Positions 16,835 to 25,579 are shown, counted from the stretch's first letter. The stretch: DNA of 64,000 bases from Flavobacterium saliperosum (GCF_900100625.1 NZ_FMTY01000001.1:186001-250000); one strand, 5' to 3'. The notes: a model not told the origin generated them from the sequence alone. A program made the numbers and translations.

Positions 16835-17323
16835 CTATTCTAAATTTTTTATCATCCAGACCGGGCAGGACGAATGTCCGGTACAACCCATTGGTGCCTC
16901 AAGATAGTCAAATCCGGATTTCTGATATAATTTTTGGGCGGCTTCCATATACGGCATGGTTTCGAGATAGCATTGTTTGAATCCGAATGCCTTCGCTTTG
17001 TCAAGACAGGTTTCCATCATCTTCACTCCTATTCCCAAACCACGGGTTTCCGGCAGAAAATACATTTTCTGCAGCTCACAAACTTCCGGCGAACCGTTAG
17101 CCAATGGTGCTATTCCGGCACAACCGATGATCTTATTATCCTTTTCCACCACAAAATAAGCCGATTGGGGTTCGGCATACGTTTCAAACATACAATCCAA
17201 CTGTGGATCGGCATAGGCTGTACCCACTTTCGGTACATTAAATTCTTCCAAAACACTTCGGATTACTTTGGCAACCGAAACATTATCTGCTTTTTGGATT
17301 TCTCTGATTATCACTTCACTCAT
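16835..17323 (-). CDS. GNAT-family N-acetyltransferase
   Basis: A 162-residue acyl-CoA-dependent acetyltransferase. The ATG at 17323 starts MSEVIIREIQKADNVSVAKVIR, a usual GNAT opening; the frame runs further upstream but into the divergent ribD gene. The acetyl-CoA-binding loop is in ELQKMYFLPETRGLGIGVKMME (R/Q-x-x-G-x-G/A, about residues 95-110), followed by the motif B segment YLETMPYMEAAQKLYQKSGF. The C-terminal GCTGHSSCPVWM resembles a subgroup with CxGHxxC endings. Substrate unknown. Divergent from ribD over a 27-base gap. Confidence 0.88.
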   Translation of the reverse strand: MSEVIIREIQKADNVSVAKVIRSVLEEFNVPKVGTAYADPQLDCMFETYAEPQSAYFVVEKDNKIIGCAGIAPLANGSPEVCELQKMYFLPETRGLGIGVKMMETCLDKAKAFGFKQCYLETMPYMEAAQKLYQKSGFDYLEAPMGCTGHSSCPVWMIKNLE

Positions 17324-17338
17324 TCTTAAGAAATAGCT

Positions 17339-17346
17339 TATTTTTG
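17339..17346 (+). promoter_or_regulatory. Bacteroidota -7 element (TATTTTTG) upstream of ribD
   Basis: Matches TAnnTTTG, the -7 box of Bacteroidota primary sigma promoters. It ends only 4 bases before the ribD GTG, so transcription would begin at or next to the start codon, implying a leaderless mRNA. No clear -33 TTG was found. Confidence 0.5.
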
Positions 17347-17350
17347 TACC

Positions 17351-18391
17351 GTGAAGATACATGAATTTTACATAAAACGCTGCATTGAACTGGCCAAAAA
17401 TGGTTTGGGAACTACTTACCCGAATCCGTTGGTAGGCAGCGTGATTGTGTATGACGGAAAAATCATCGGCGAAGGCTGGCACCGTAAAGCAGGAAAACCG
17501 CATGCGGAAGTTAACGCCGTGAATTCAGTTAAAGACAAATCGCTCTTATCCAAAGCTACGATTTATGTCAGCCTGGAACCTTGCAGTCATTTCGGAAAAA
17601 CACCTCCGTGTTGCGATTTGATTATTGCGCACAAAATCCCGAATGTGGTTATCGGAACCATCGATCCGTTTGCAAAAGTATCCGGAAGCGGCATTAAAAA
17701 ACTCATGGAAGCCGGTAAGAATGTCACAGTGGGTATTTTGGAAGACGAATGCAACGAACTCAACAAACGTTTCTTTACGTTTCATCAGAAAAAAAGGCCG
17801 TATATTATCTTGAAATGGGCGGAAACGGCAGATGGTTATATTGCGCCGCTGACCAAAAAAGAACAAAAACCGGTTTGGATTACCAATCCGTATTCCAGAC
17901 AGTTGGCGCACAAATGGCGTAGTGAGGAACAGGCGATTCTCGTGGGCACACAAACCGTTCTGGACGACAATCCGAAATTGGATGTTCGCGATTGGTCGGG
18001 AGAAAATCCGATTCGTGTGGTATTGGACAGAACCGGGAAAATTTCAGAAGAATATGCTGTTAAAGACCTTAAGACCAAAACGATTATCATAACGGAGAAT
18101 CAAAATTTCAAGAATTCTGATAATCTTTTTTATGAAAATTGTACCTTTGATAATTCTTTGGCTTTCCAAATTACCGACGTGCTTTTTCGACACGAAATCC
18201 AGTCGGTTATCATTGAAGGCGGAAGAGCAACTTTACAAACATTTATCGATGCGAATCTTTGGGATGAAGCCCTGATTTTCAAAGGAAATGTGAGTTTTAC
18301 AAACGGAACGTCGGCCCCAAATCTTTCAGGAAAACTAACCGAAAAGCAAACTGTTTTGGATGACGAACTATTAATTTTCAGAAATGTATGA
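17351..18391 (+). CDS. ribD: Bifunctional riboflavin biosynthesis deaminase/reductase RibD
   Basis: Catalyses deamination then reduction in the second and third steps of riboflavin synthesis. The 346 residues show the N-terminal zinc deaminase domain with HAEVNAV (about residues 50-56) and PCSHFGKTPPCCD (about 77-89), then the C-terminal reductase domain with AETADGYIAP and IIEGGRATLQTFI. The start is GTG at 17351; translation from it gives exactly the normal RibD N-terminus (FYIKRCIELAKNG). The stop overlaps the next gene by 4 bases. Confidence 0.95.
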   Translation: MKIHEFYIKRCIELAKNGLGTTYPNPLVGSVIVYDGKIIGEGWHRKAGKPHAEVNAVNSVKDKSLLSKATIYVSLEPCSHFGKTPPCCDLIIAHKIPNVVIGTIDPFAKVSGSGIKKLMEAGKNVTVGILEDECNELNKRFFTFHQKKRPYIILKWAETADGYIAPLTKKEQKPVWITNPYSRQLAHKWRSEEQAILVGTQTVLDDNPKLDVRDWSGENPIRVVLDRTGKISEEYAVKDLKTKTIIITENQNFKNSDNLFYENCTFDNSLAFQITDVLFRHEIQSVIIEGGRATLQTFIDANLWDEALIFKGNVSFTNGTSAPNLSGKLTEKQTVLDDELLIFRNV

Positions 18392-18987
18392 TCGATACAA
18401 TTATATTTGATTTCGGAAACGTTTTTATCAATTTGAGTCAGGAGGCTCCTTTTGATCATATGCGAAAAATAGGTTTGGTATGCTGGAACGAAGATTTGGA
18501 CAGCCTGAACAAACGCTACGAAAAAGGAAAAATTGACGAGTTGCAGTTTTTTACGGGTTTTCAGCGCTATATTCCCAACAAAGAACTGGACGAAATACGG
18601 GAGGCATGGAACAGCATTTTGCTGGATTTTCCATTGTACCGTCTGGAATTTTTACAACGTTTATCCCAAAAATACCGCTTGTTCCTGTTAAGCAATACCG
18701 ACAGAACCCACATTGAGAAATTCGAACATAAGGTGGGTATGACATTTGCCCGCGAATTCTATCAGTGTTTTGAGAAAGTGTATTTGTCGTATGAAATCGG
18801 TTTGCGCAAACCCGACCCGGAAGTTTTCAATTACATCATCAACCGACACGATTTGAATCCGAAGAAGACCCTTTTTGTAGACGATAACAAGCACAATACA
18901 GATGTCGCAGCCAATTTGGGCATGCACATTTGGAACCTTGAAGTAGGCAAAGAAGACGTCGTGGATTTGTTCGAAAAAACCTGGTAA
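18388..18987 (+). CDS. HAD-superfamily phosphatase (YihX-like)
   Basis: A 199-residue haloacid-dehalogenase hydrolase. Motif I is FDFGNVF (about residues 7-13), where the usual second Asp is replaced by Gly as in YihX-type sugar phosphatases (DLGNV). Motif II is LLSNTD (about 89-94), motif III lies in GLRKPDPEVF and motif IV is FVDDNKHN (about 157-164). A helical cap lies at about residues 18-80. It overlaps ribD by ATGA, so they are coupled; it might act as the missing phosphatase in the riboflavin pathway, but that is a guess from position. Confidence 0.87.
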   Translation: MIDTIIFDFGNVFINLSQEAPFDHMRKIGLVCWNEDLDSLNKRYEKGKIDELQFFTGFQRYIPNKELDEIREAWNSILLDFPLYRLEFLQRLSQKYRLFLLSNTDRTHIEKFEHKVGMTFAREFYQCFEKVYLSYEIGLRKPDPEVFNYIINRHDLNPKKTLFVDDNKHNTDVAANLGMHIWNLEVGKEDVVDLFEKTW

Positions 18988-18995
18988 CACTTTCA

Positions 18996-19604
18996 TTGGA
19001 AACCGATTCATACAAAACGCTAGCTTCTCCCTCAGAAGAAGTACTCTATAAAGAAAAAAACAGCAAGTTTTTCGGCTATGCTTTTCCTGTCAGTACAGAG
19101 GAAGATGTTAAAGCCATCATTGACGATTTAAAAAAGCAGCATTTTTCTGCCCGACACTGGTGTTACGCCTACCAATTGGGCACCACCAAAATACAGTATC
19201 GTGCTAACGATGATGGCGAACCTAACAATTCGGCAGGAATGCCCATTTACGGACAAATTCAGTCGTTTGAAGTCACCAATGTATTGGTTGTGGTCGTTCG
19301 GTATTTCGGCGGCGTCAAACTGGGTGTAGGCGGATTAATTTCGGCATACAAAACCGCAGCACAAATGGCATTGGAAATTTCAGACATTGTAGAAAAAACC
19401 ATCGACATCCATTACCTGATCCGTTTCGACTATAAGAACATGAATAAAGTGATGCGGGTGATCAAAGAAAAGAATCTGGATATCGTTTCCCAAAAAATGG
19501 AAATGAGCTGCGAAATTGAAATTGCCACCCGAAAAAAAAATGCCGAAATGGTATTCGACATTTTCTCCAATTTATTTGAAGTGGTGATTCTTGAAAAAGA
19601 ATAA
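18996..19604 (+). CDS. YigZ / IMPACT family protein
   Basis: A 202-residue protein with an N-terminal UPF0029 (IMPACT) domain and a C-terminal DUF1949-like ferredoxin fold. Family landmarks are KNSKFFGYAFPV, HFSARHWCYAYQLG, ANDDGEPNNSAGMPI (about residues 69-83) and VVVVRYFGGVKLGVGGLI (about 97-114). In E. coli and yeast such proteins are linked to translation control. No ATG is available at the expected N-terminus; TTG at 18996 gives a normal-length protein. It follows the HAD gene by 8 bases. Confidence 0.9.
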   Translation: METDSYKTLASPSEEVLYKEKNSKFFGYAFPVSTEEDVKAIIDDLKKQHFSARHWCYAYQLGTTKIQYRANDDGEPNNSAGMPIYGQIQSFEVTNVLVVVVRYFGGVKLGVGGLISAYKTAAQMALEISDIVEKTIDIHYLIRFDYKNMNKVMRVIKEKNLDIVSQKMEMSCEIEIATRKKNAEMVFDIFSNLFEVVILEKE

Positions 19605-19622
19605 AACTATTTTGTGATATTT

Positions 19623-20033
19623 CTAGTTTTCCACTAATTCCACCAACCGTTCCGTGATGTATTTTGGAGGTAAAATCGGGCGACCGGTTTTCATGTCCAC
19701 AAACACCAAAACGGAGTTGCCAATTGTTAATAACTCCCCTTGTTCATTGTAAATTTCATAGTCAAATTCTATCTTAACGGAGGTCTGACTTTTAAAGATC
19801 GTTTTCACCGTAAGCAAGTCGTCATAACGTGCCGGTTTTTTGTAATTCATTGAAAGCGAAACCACCGGAAGCATAATTCCGTTTTCTTCCATCCATTTAT
19901 ACGAAACCCCAAGGTTTCTGAGCCATTCCACGCGTCCCATCTCGAAATATTGCGCATAATTCCCATGATAAACGACCCCCATTTGGTCGGTTTCCGCATA
20001 CCGGACACGCACCTGAAACTGATAAATTTTCAT
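19623..20033 (-). CDS. Acyl-CoA thioesterase (hotdog fold, YbgC/4-HBT family)
   Basis: A 136-residue single hotdog-domain thioesterase. The catalytic segment YAETDQMGVVYHGNYAQYFEMGRVEWLR (about residues 13-40) has the family Asp and HGNY. Likely hydrolyses short- to medium-chain acyl-CoA; whether it takes part in Tol-Pal-linked lipid metabolism like YbgC is unknown. Divergent from dnaA. Confidence 0.9.
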   Translation of the reverse strand: MKIYQFQVRVRYAETDQMGVVYHGNYAQYFEMGRVEWLRNLGVSYKWMEENGIMLPVVSLSMNYKKPARYDDLLTVKTIFKSQTSVKIEFDYEIYNEQGELLTIGNSVLVFVDMKTGRPILPPKYITERLVELVEN

Positions 20034-20040
20034 CTTAAAT

Positions 20041-20209
20041 TTACGTTAATTTATTCTAAATTTTATTTAAAAAAGGCTTACAATTTTTTTTTTACAAAAC
20101 CAATATGTAAAAGATTTTTTTTTGAAAAATTTTGTCCACATATTTGTCTTCCCAATCAAAAAAAAGATAACCTACGTTAACTTTTTGTCCAACAAATAAT
20201 TACAAAAAC
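20041..20209. other. AT-rich region upstream of dnaA with one DnaA-box-like site
   Basis: Long T and A runs fill this stretch. TTGTCCACA at 20132-20140 differs from the DnaA box TTATCCACA at one position, and a further TTTTGTCCAA occurs near 20183. One good box is enough for dnaA autoregulation but is thin evidence for an origin. The - strand orientation of the distant rpo block (see findings) argues against a rightward fork from here. Confidence 0.35.
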
Positions 20210-20221
20210 ATGCCTGAATAT

Positions 20222-21649
20222 ATGAGTACAACTGCGCAATCAGTATGGGAAAACTGCCTGTCTTTTATTAAAGACAATATTCAAGACCAAGCATACAAAA
20301 CTTGGTTTGAACCTATCAAGGCCGTTGAACTTACAGATAACGCATTATATATTCAAGTTCCCAGTAAATTCTTCTACGAATGGTTAGAAGAACACTATGT
20401 TAAATTATTAAAAGTAGCTCTTACCAAAGAGCTGGGACCGAGCGCAAAGTTACTTTATAAAATTAAAATGGAGAATAAACTTGGCAACAAACTTCCGTTT
20501 ACGGAACAGTTACCAAGTAACAACCGTTCAGCAGTAAAAACTCAGGAAATCGATGTTCCGATTCAGAACAAAAATCCAGAGTTAAAAAACCCGTTTGTAA
20601 TCCCCGGCATCCGAAATGTAAAAATCGAATCGCAATTAAATTCGAATTACAGTTTCGATAATTTCCTTGAAGGCGATTCCAACCGTTTGGCACGTTCTGC
20701 CGGTATGGCCGTTGCCAACAAACCCGGAGGAACTTCTTTTAACCCGTTCCTTATATTTGGAGGTGTTGGTTTAGGTAAGACGCACTTGGCCCATGCTATC
20801 GGTGTTGAAATCAAAGAAAAATATCCCGAAAAAACGGTTTTGTATATTTCTGCGGAAGTATTCACGCAACAATATATCGACTCCGTTAAGAAAAATACCC
20901 GAAATGATTTTATTCATTTCTACCAATTAATCGATGTGTTAATTATTGATGATGTACAGTTCCTTTCCGGAAAAGCAGGAACACAGGACGTGTTCTTCCA
21001 CATCTTTAATTATCTGCACCAAAACGGAAAACAGGTCATCCTGACTTCCGACAAGGCGCCTGTAGACATGCAGGACATCGAACAACGTTTGTTATCGCGA
21101 TTCAAATGGGGACTTTCCGCGGAAATTCACCAACCGGATTACGAAACACGAGTTTCCATCCTAAAAAACATTTTATATCGTGATGGTGTTGAAATGCCGG
21201 ATGATATTGTGGAATATGTGGCCAAAAACATCAAATCCAACGTTCGTGAATTGGAAGGTGCGATTATTTCCTTAATTGCGCAATCGTCTTTCAACCACCG
21301 TGAAGTTACGATTGAACTGGCAAAACAAGTCGTGGAGAAATTTGTTAAGAATGTGAAACGCGAAGTTTCCATCGATTATATCCAAAAAATCGTTTCCGAT
21401 TATTTCCAATTGGACGTGGAAACGCTACAGTCAAAAACCAGAAAACGCGACGTGGTACAAGCACGACAGTTGGCAATGTTTTTCGCTAAAAAGTTCACCA
21501 AAGCTTCTTTGGCAAACATCGGTTCGCAAATTGGTTCCCGTGACCACGCTACGGTTTTACACGCTTGCAAGACAGTAGACAACTTGGTTTCTACCGATAA
21601 GCAGTTCAAGAAATACGTAGACGACATCCACAAAAAGCTATCGTTATAA
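20222..21649 (+). CDS. dnaA: Chromosomal replication initiator DnaA
   Basis: An AAA+ ATPase that binds DnaA boxes and melts the origin. The 475 residues carry domain I (MSTTAQSVWENCLSFIKDNI...), a linker, Walker A GGVGLGKTHLAHA (about residues 177-190), Walker B VLIIDDVQFLSGK (about 238), sensor I TSDKAP, and the C-terminal domain IV with the DnaA signature IGSQIGSRDHATVLHACKTV (about 437-456). An ATG at 20210 would add four residues; the second ATG aligns with flavobacterial DnaA. Followed within 4 bases by a phosphatase gene. Confidence 0.97.
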   Translation: MSTTAQSVWENCLSFIKDNIQDQAYKTWFEPIKAVELTDNALYIQVPSKFFYEWLEEHYVKLLKVALTKELGPSAKLLYKIKMENKLGNKLPFTEQLPSNNRSAVKTQEIDVPIQNKNPELKNPFVIPGIRNVKIESQLNSNYSFDNFLEGDSNRLARSAGMAVANKPGGTSFNPFLIFGGVGLGKTHLAHAIGVEIKEKYPEKTVLYISAEVFTQQYIDSVKKNTRNDFIHFYQLIDVLIIDDVQFLSGKAGTQDVFFHIFNYLHQNGKQVILTSDKAPVDMQDIEQRLLSRFKWGLSAEIHQPDYETRVSILKNILYRDGVEMPDDIVEYVAKNIKSNVRELEGAIISLIAQSSFNHREVTIELAKQVVEKFVKNVKREVSIDYIQKIVSDYFQLDVETLQSKTRKRDVVQARQLAMFFAKKFTKASLANIGSQIGSRDHATVLHACKTVDNLVSTDKQFKKYVDDIHKKLSL

Positions 21650-21652
21650 TCT

Positions 21653-22120
21653 ATGCCGGTTAAAATTTTAATGGTCTGCCTGGGAAACATTTGTCGTTCT
21701 CCTTTAGCGGAAGGAATTTTACAATCCAAACTCCCGAGGGAACAGTTTTTTATTGATTCGGCCGGGACGGGAGGATGGCATGTCGGTCAGGAACCGGACA
21801 ACCGTTCGATTCAAACCGCCAAAAAACGAGGTTTAGACATAACCCATCAACGCGGCAGACAAATTCACCCCACCGATTTCGATACTTTTGATTATATTTA
21901 TGTGATGGACATTTCCAATTACAAAAATGTGATTGCTTTGGCACCTTCTGAAGAAGCCAAGTCGAAAGTACAAATGATTCTCAACGAATTGTTTCCGAAT
22001 GAAAACGTTGATGTTCCCGATCCGTATTATGGCGGACAAAACGGATTTGAACAGGTATTCGACATGCTGGATGATGCCTGCCAAATTATTGCCGAAAAAC
22101 TTAAAGCCAAACACTCATGA
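21653..22120 (+). CDS. Low-molecular-weight protein tyrosine phosphatase
   Basis: A 155-residue phosphatase. The P-loop CLGNICRSP (about residues 9-17) has the CX5R active site and the general-acid Asp lies in VPDPYYGG (about 122-129). It starts 3 bases after dnaA and ends in an ATGA overlap with the next gene. Gene order dnaA - LMW-PTP - methylase is one I recall from Flavobacterium chromosomes. Confidence 0.93.
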   Translation: MPVKILMVCLGNICRSPLAEGILQSKLPREQFFIDSAGTGGWHVGQEPDNRSIQTAKKRGLDITHQRGRQIHPTDFDTFDYIYVMDISNYKNVIALAPSEEAKSKVQMILNELFPNENVDVPDPYYGGQNGFEQVFDMLDDACQIIAEKLKAKHS

Positions 22121-22842
22121 AACCAACCGCTCTTTTGGGAAAATTATATTTGATTCCGACAACTTTAGGCGAAATGAACCCCGAAGATGTATTGCCGCAT
22201 ACCATTAAGAGAACGATTGATTTCATCGACCATTATATTGTTGAAAACGAAAAAACAGCCCGTCGTTTTATCAAAAGCGTACATCCGGAAAAGAAACAAC
22301 CCGAACTACACCTTTTTGTCTTAAACAAACACACCGATGTTTCGGAGCACCATGAATTTATAAAGCCATTATTAGAAGGCAAAAACATGGGATTGATGAG
22401 TGAAGCCGGATGTCCCGGTGTTGCCGATCCTGGTGCTGTGATTGTAAAACTGGCGCATGATAAAGGCATTCAGGTGGTTCCACTGGTTGGACCTTCCTCT
22501 ATTTTATTGGCGATGATGGCTTCCGGAATGAATGGTCAGAGTTTTGCCTTCAACGGTTATCTGCCCATTGACAAATCCGAGAAGAAAACGGCTTTAAAGA
22601 ACCTGGAAAAATTATCGTTTGACAAAAACCAGTCGCAGTTATTCATCGAAACACCTTATCGCAACAATAAATTTTTAGAGGATTTACTTCAGATTCTTCA
22701 GCCAAACACACTATTATGTGTGGCCTGTGACATTACATTACCAACGGAGTTTATCAAAACGCAATCGGTGAACCAATGGAAAAAAAACAAGGCCGATTTA
22801 CACAATCGACCTTGCATTTTTATTATACATAAAACCCATTAG
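22117..22842 (+). CDS. RsmI-like SAM-dependent methyltransferase (tetrapyrrole methylase fold)
   Basis: A 241-residue member of the TP-methylase superfamily. It opens GKLYLIPTTLGEM, resembling the RsmI start but lacking the standard ATPIGNLxDxT and the EDTR motif (replaced by VENEKTARRF). The central MSEAGCPGVADPGAVIVKLAH and VVPLVGPSSILLAMMASGMNGQSFAFNGYLP are typical of RsmI (16S rRNA C1402 2'-O-methylation). A divergent paralogue is likely; the target is uncertain. It ends in a 4-base convergent overlap with the next gene. Confidence 0.87.
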   Translation: MKPTALLGKLYLIPTTLGEMNPEDVLPHTIKRTIDFIDHYIVENEKTARRFIKSVHPEKKQPELHLFVLNKHTDVSEHHEFIKPLLEGKNMGLMSEAGCPGVADPGAVIVKLAHDKGIQVVPLVGPSSILLAMMASGMNGQSFAFNGYLPIDKSEKKTALKNLEKLSFDKNQSQLFIETPYRNNKFLEDLLQILQPNTLLCVACDITLPTEFIKTQSVNQWKKNKADLHNRPCIFIIHKTH

Positions 22843-23480
22843 TCTAGTTTTACCTTAGCATTTGCATTTGCCACAATATTGGAAGTGTCATAACCTCCAA
22901 ATTTTTTGATGTAACTTCGTAATGAAGTTCCAAAACCATCAGTAAAACCATTTTGTCCGTTTGATCTTAAATAACTTTTTACCGATCCGGCGCCTCCCAG
23001 ATGGGCTGCCGCCAAAAGTCCGGATTCCGTTATTTTAACACCATTAATAACACGACCTTCATAGCGATTAATTTCCTTTCTAAGCTCCCATTTGTTTTTG
23101 GCGAGGAGTGCTTTAAAAGCTTTTTCCTGTAAAGCAGGATTTTTTAAAAATTCAGAGGTGTTATAAACACCTAAAGTTCGAAGAGTGCTTTTCCCAAATT
23201 GGTATTTTCCCATATAACCAAAAGGATTCACTAATCGGTAGAGTCCCAAAGACTCTTTAATCGCAATGGCCTGTTTAAAACCTACATACGATTTTCCGGT
23301 ATACGGAAAATTGTAATACACTTTTTCAGTTTCTTCTTTGGTTGGTACCAGGTAGTTAATTACTTCGTCATTCGCTACGTGAAAACCTTCTAATTTCTCT
23401 GGTTCAAAGGCTTTGAAACCCGAACTGATTAATGTAATCAGAAGTACCAATCCTAAAAAATAAGTCCATTTTTTTATCAT
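22839..23480 (-). CDS. Lytic-transglycosylase-like secreted protein
   Basis: About 213 residues with an N-terminal hydrophobic signal or anchor (about 5-25). Residues 85-120 (FKQAIAIKESLGLYRLVNPFGYMGKYQFGKSTLRTLGV) look like the lysozyme-fold catalytic segment: Glu in the KES motif, followed by YMGKYQFG. AAAHLGGAGSVKSYL (about 165) matches the AHxxG helix of goose-type lysozyme/SLT folds. It probably cleaves or binds peptidoglycan. The ATG at 23480 gives a normal signal; an ATG 11 codons earlier adds an acidic stretch. Confidence 0.75.
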   Translation of the reverse strand: MIKKWTYFLGLVLLITLISSGFKAFEPEKLEGFHVANDEVINYLVPTKEETEKVYYNFPYTGKSYVGFKQAIAIKESLGLYRLVNPFGYMGKYQFGKSTLRTLGVYNTSEFLKNPALQEKAFKALLAKNKWELRKEINRYEGRVINGVKITESGLLAAAHLGGAGSVKSYLRSNGQNGFTDGFGTSLRSYIKKFGGYDTSNIVANANAKVKLD

Positions 23481-23577
23481 AAAATCTATTTCTTCATGCG
23501 CTGTCACCGACATGAAATTACCGTTGACAAAGGTACAGCATAAAATAGAAAACTGAAAATCAATAAGTTAAAGTTTG

Positions 23578-24495
23578 TTAAAAATAGATAAAATGCCCTT
23601 TTAAACCGCCGAACTGACTGACCTCCAGTGCCGGAGCAGGAACCTTAATAGTGTTAAAAACCGAGAAAACAGTTTTTAAAATGTGAGAATTTGTGTTGAT
23701 TTTTGTAAGATCAACGTCGAGACTGAGGTAAAATTGGCGTTTCCGATGATTTTGAGCCGCCACTTCCGGAGAAACGGTTTCCTTATTCCCGGAAACCATT
23801 CCGTCAGCACCATAACCGAGAGCCACATTTAACCATTTCGGAAGTTTACTCGCCTTGGCAAACGAATACAGATTTACCGAAAGCCAATAGGTCTGACCAT
23901 TGTAATCTTTTAAAATCTGTTCGTTCCAACTGCTTCCCAAAGTATTGGGACGCAAAGCGGCATATCGGGTAGTGTGGAAAGAGAACTTTGGTGTAATCCG
24001 TTGTTCGTTCCAAAGCAGTTCCTGTGAGACATACAAACCACCGCCGGCAACGTTTGCAGCCACATCACCCCAAGAAGCGCCCCATTCGGATGAAAACCCA
24101 TCAAAAACCTCAACAACCGACATAAAGGCAAAACCAACCGTAGCTCCGTAGACCAATTGCTGTTTTTTTGTAGCGCCACTCCAAGCCAGACTTTCCGCGC
24201 CAAACCGACCTAAATGGTACGTTGAAAACAAGTGGCCGGCTTTATCCATTTGCAGCCAATCGTCATTATCATTGATAAAATGAAAAGATGATTTCGGATA
24301 GTCTTTGTACCAAAGCTGGTTCAACCCAATCAATGTTCCGCCGAAAAAAGCCGATTCGGAAATATAAACCGTATTTTTTCTGGGAACGTTTACCGTATCC
24401 GAAGGCGTTAAAAACGATTCCATTTTCGATTGCGACTGAACTGTAACCGATAACAATACAAAAAGAATCGCAAGCACTTTTCTTGTAAAAAACAC
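23578..24495 (-). CDS. YfiM-like DUF2279 protein, probable outer-membrane/periplasmic
   Basis: About 305 residues. After a signal peptide (FFTRKVLAILFVLLSVTVQSQS) comes the DUF2279 core: KAGHLFSTYHLGRFGAESLAW, YGATVGFAFMSVVEVFDGFSSEWGASWGDVAANVAGGGLY. Function unknown; YfiM is a lipoprotein. There is no ATG before the signal peptide: GTG at 24495 or TTG at 24534 are the options, and the GTG lies inside a hairpin (24463-24506). It follows mltG on the same strand. Confidence 0.8.
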   Translation of the reverse strand: MFFTRKVLAILFVLLSVTVQSQSKMESFLTPSDTVNVPRKNTVYISESAFFGGTLIGLNQLWYKDYPKSSFHFINDNDDWLQMDKAGHLFSTYHLGRFGAESLAWSGATKKQQLVYGATVGFAFMSVVEVFDGFSSEWGASWGDVAANVAGGGLYVSQELLWNEQRITPKFSFHTTRYAALRPNTLGSSWNEQILKDYNGQTYWLSVNLYSFAKASKLPKWLNVALGYGADGMVSGNKETVSPEVAAQNHRKRQFYLSLDVDLTKINTNSHILKTVFSVFNTIKVPAPALEVSQFGGLKGHFIYF

Positions 24496-24506
24496 TTGCG
24501 ATTCTT
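24463..24506 (-). terminator. Hairpin with T-run at the mltG/DUF2279 junction
   Basis: Perfect 12-base arms, AAGAATCGCAAG (24463-24474) and CTTGCGATTCTT (24495-24506), with a 20-base loop. On the - strand the 3' arm runs into CTTTTTGT. It sits about 31 bases past the mltG stop yet inside the signal-peptide codons of the next gene, so it could be a terminator, an attenuator or a start-blocking stem. Confidence 0.6.
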
Positions 24507-24537
24507 CAGTAACTATTTTAAAAAACGTACTCAAAAA

Positions 24538-25578
24538 TTAACGCTGATATCCTTGTTTCGCCACCCACTCGGCATATTTCTTAGCGATTACCTGATGTTG
24601 CTCGTATGTTTCGGCAAATTCATGATAGCCAAAACGTTCCACACTGGCACAGAAATATACATAATTATGCTTTTCTGCATTTAAAACCGCATCGATAGCC
24701 GAAATGTCCGGCATCGCGATAGGTCCTGGTGGCAAACCAGTGTGAATGTAGGTATTATAAGGTGAACTGATTTTCAAATCGTTATACATAACGCGTTTAA
24801 TAACCTGATCGAAATTTCCTGATTTCTCTTTTATCGCATAAATTACGGTCGGATCCGCCTGTAACGGCATATCCTGTTTCAAACGATTTAGGTAAACGCC
24901 CGCCACTCGGGGTCTTTCGTCTGCTTTAGCCGTTTCTTCGTGAACGATAGCCGCTAAAGTAGAAACCTGCACCGGAGTCAAATTCAACGCTTTGGCTTTT
25001 GCCTGACGTTCTTCGTTCCAGAATCTGCGGTATTCTTTTGCTAATTTATCGCGTACTTTCATCGGTGTCACGTTCCAGTAAAACTCATAGGTATTCGGAA
25101 TAAACATCGCCAAAACCGTTTCTTTATTAAAGCCGTTCTCTGCCATAAAAACAGAATCCGTGAATACTTCGGTAAGCGATAAACTGTCCGGTTCAATTTG
25201 CGAAGACAAACGTTGCACCAATTTCCCCAATGACTCTTGATTATTGAATGCCAATTTTACAGGGACATTATGACGCAATGAGGAAACTAAATCAAAACTG
25301 CTCATCCCTTTTTTCATTAGGAATTTCCCCGGATTGACATTTGAACTGTACCCTCTGTTATTGGCTACAAAGTCAAATTTATCCATATCTTTCACGTAAG
25401 GCTCCATTATTTTCTGAACATCCTGATACGTGGAATTGGTGGGAACATAAACGTAAAATTCGTTTTCGTTGAATTTGGTGTTATCAGAAAACACCTTTTT
25501 ATACATAAAATAGCCGAAAATGGTTGCTCCAAATAAAACTACAACCGATACTATCGAAAGTATTTTTTTAAATTTCAT
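24538..25578 (-). CDS. mltG: Endolytic murein transglycosylase MltG
   Basis: An inner-membrane enzyme that cuts nascent glycan strands and sets their length. The 346 residues have one N-terminal transmembrane helix (about 7-26), a LysM-like subdomain, and the YceG core with the catalytic Glu in AAIVHEETAKADERPRVAGVYLNRL (about residues 215-240), then QADPTVIYAI and SPYNTYIHTGLPPGPIAMPD (about 275-295). All family landmarks are present. It follows a GNAT gene by one base, in the run dapF - GNAT - mltG - DUF2279. Confidence 0.95.
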   Translation of the reverse strand: MKFKKILSIVSVVVLFGATIFGYFMYKKVFSDNTKFNENEFYVYVPTNSTYQDVQKIMEPYVKDMDKFDFVANNRGYSSNVNPGKFLMKKGMSSFDLVSSLRHNVPVKLAFNNQESLGKLVQRLSSQIEPDSLSLTEVFTDSVFMAENGFNKETVLAMFIPNTYEFYWNVTPMKVRDKLAKEYRRFWNEERQAKAKALNLTPVQVSTLAAIVHEETAKADERPRVAGVYLNRLKQDMPLQADPTVIYAIKEKSGNFDQVIKRVMYNDLKISSPYNTYIHTGLPPGPIAMPDISAIDAVLNAEKHNYVYFCASVERFGYHEFAETYEQHQVIAKKYAEWVAKQGYQR

Positions 25579-25579
25579 T

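Noticed and set aside
23481..23513. Earlier start (23513) for the lytic-transglycosylase-like protein
   Set aside because: It places an acidic segment ahead of the signal peptide; 23480 gives a normal basic N-region.
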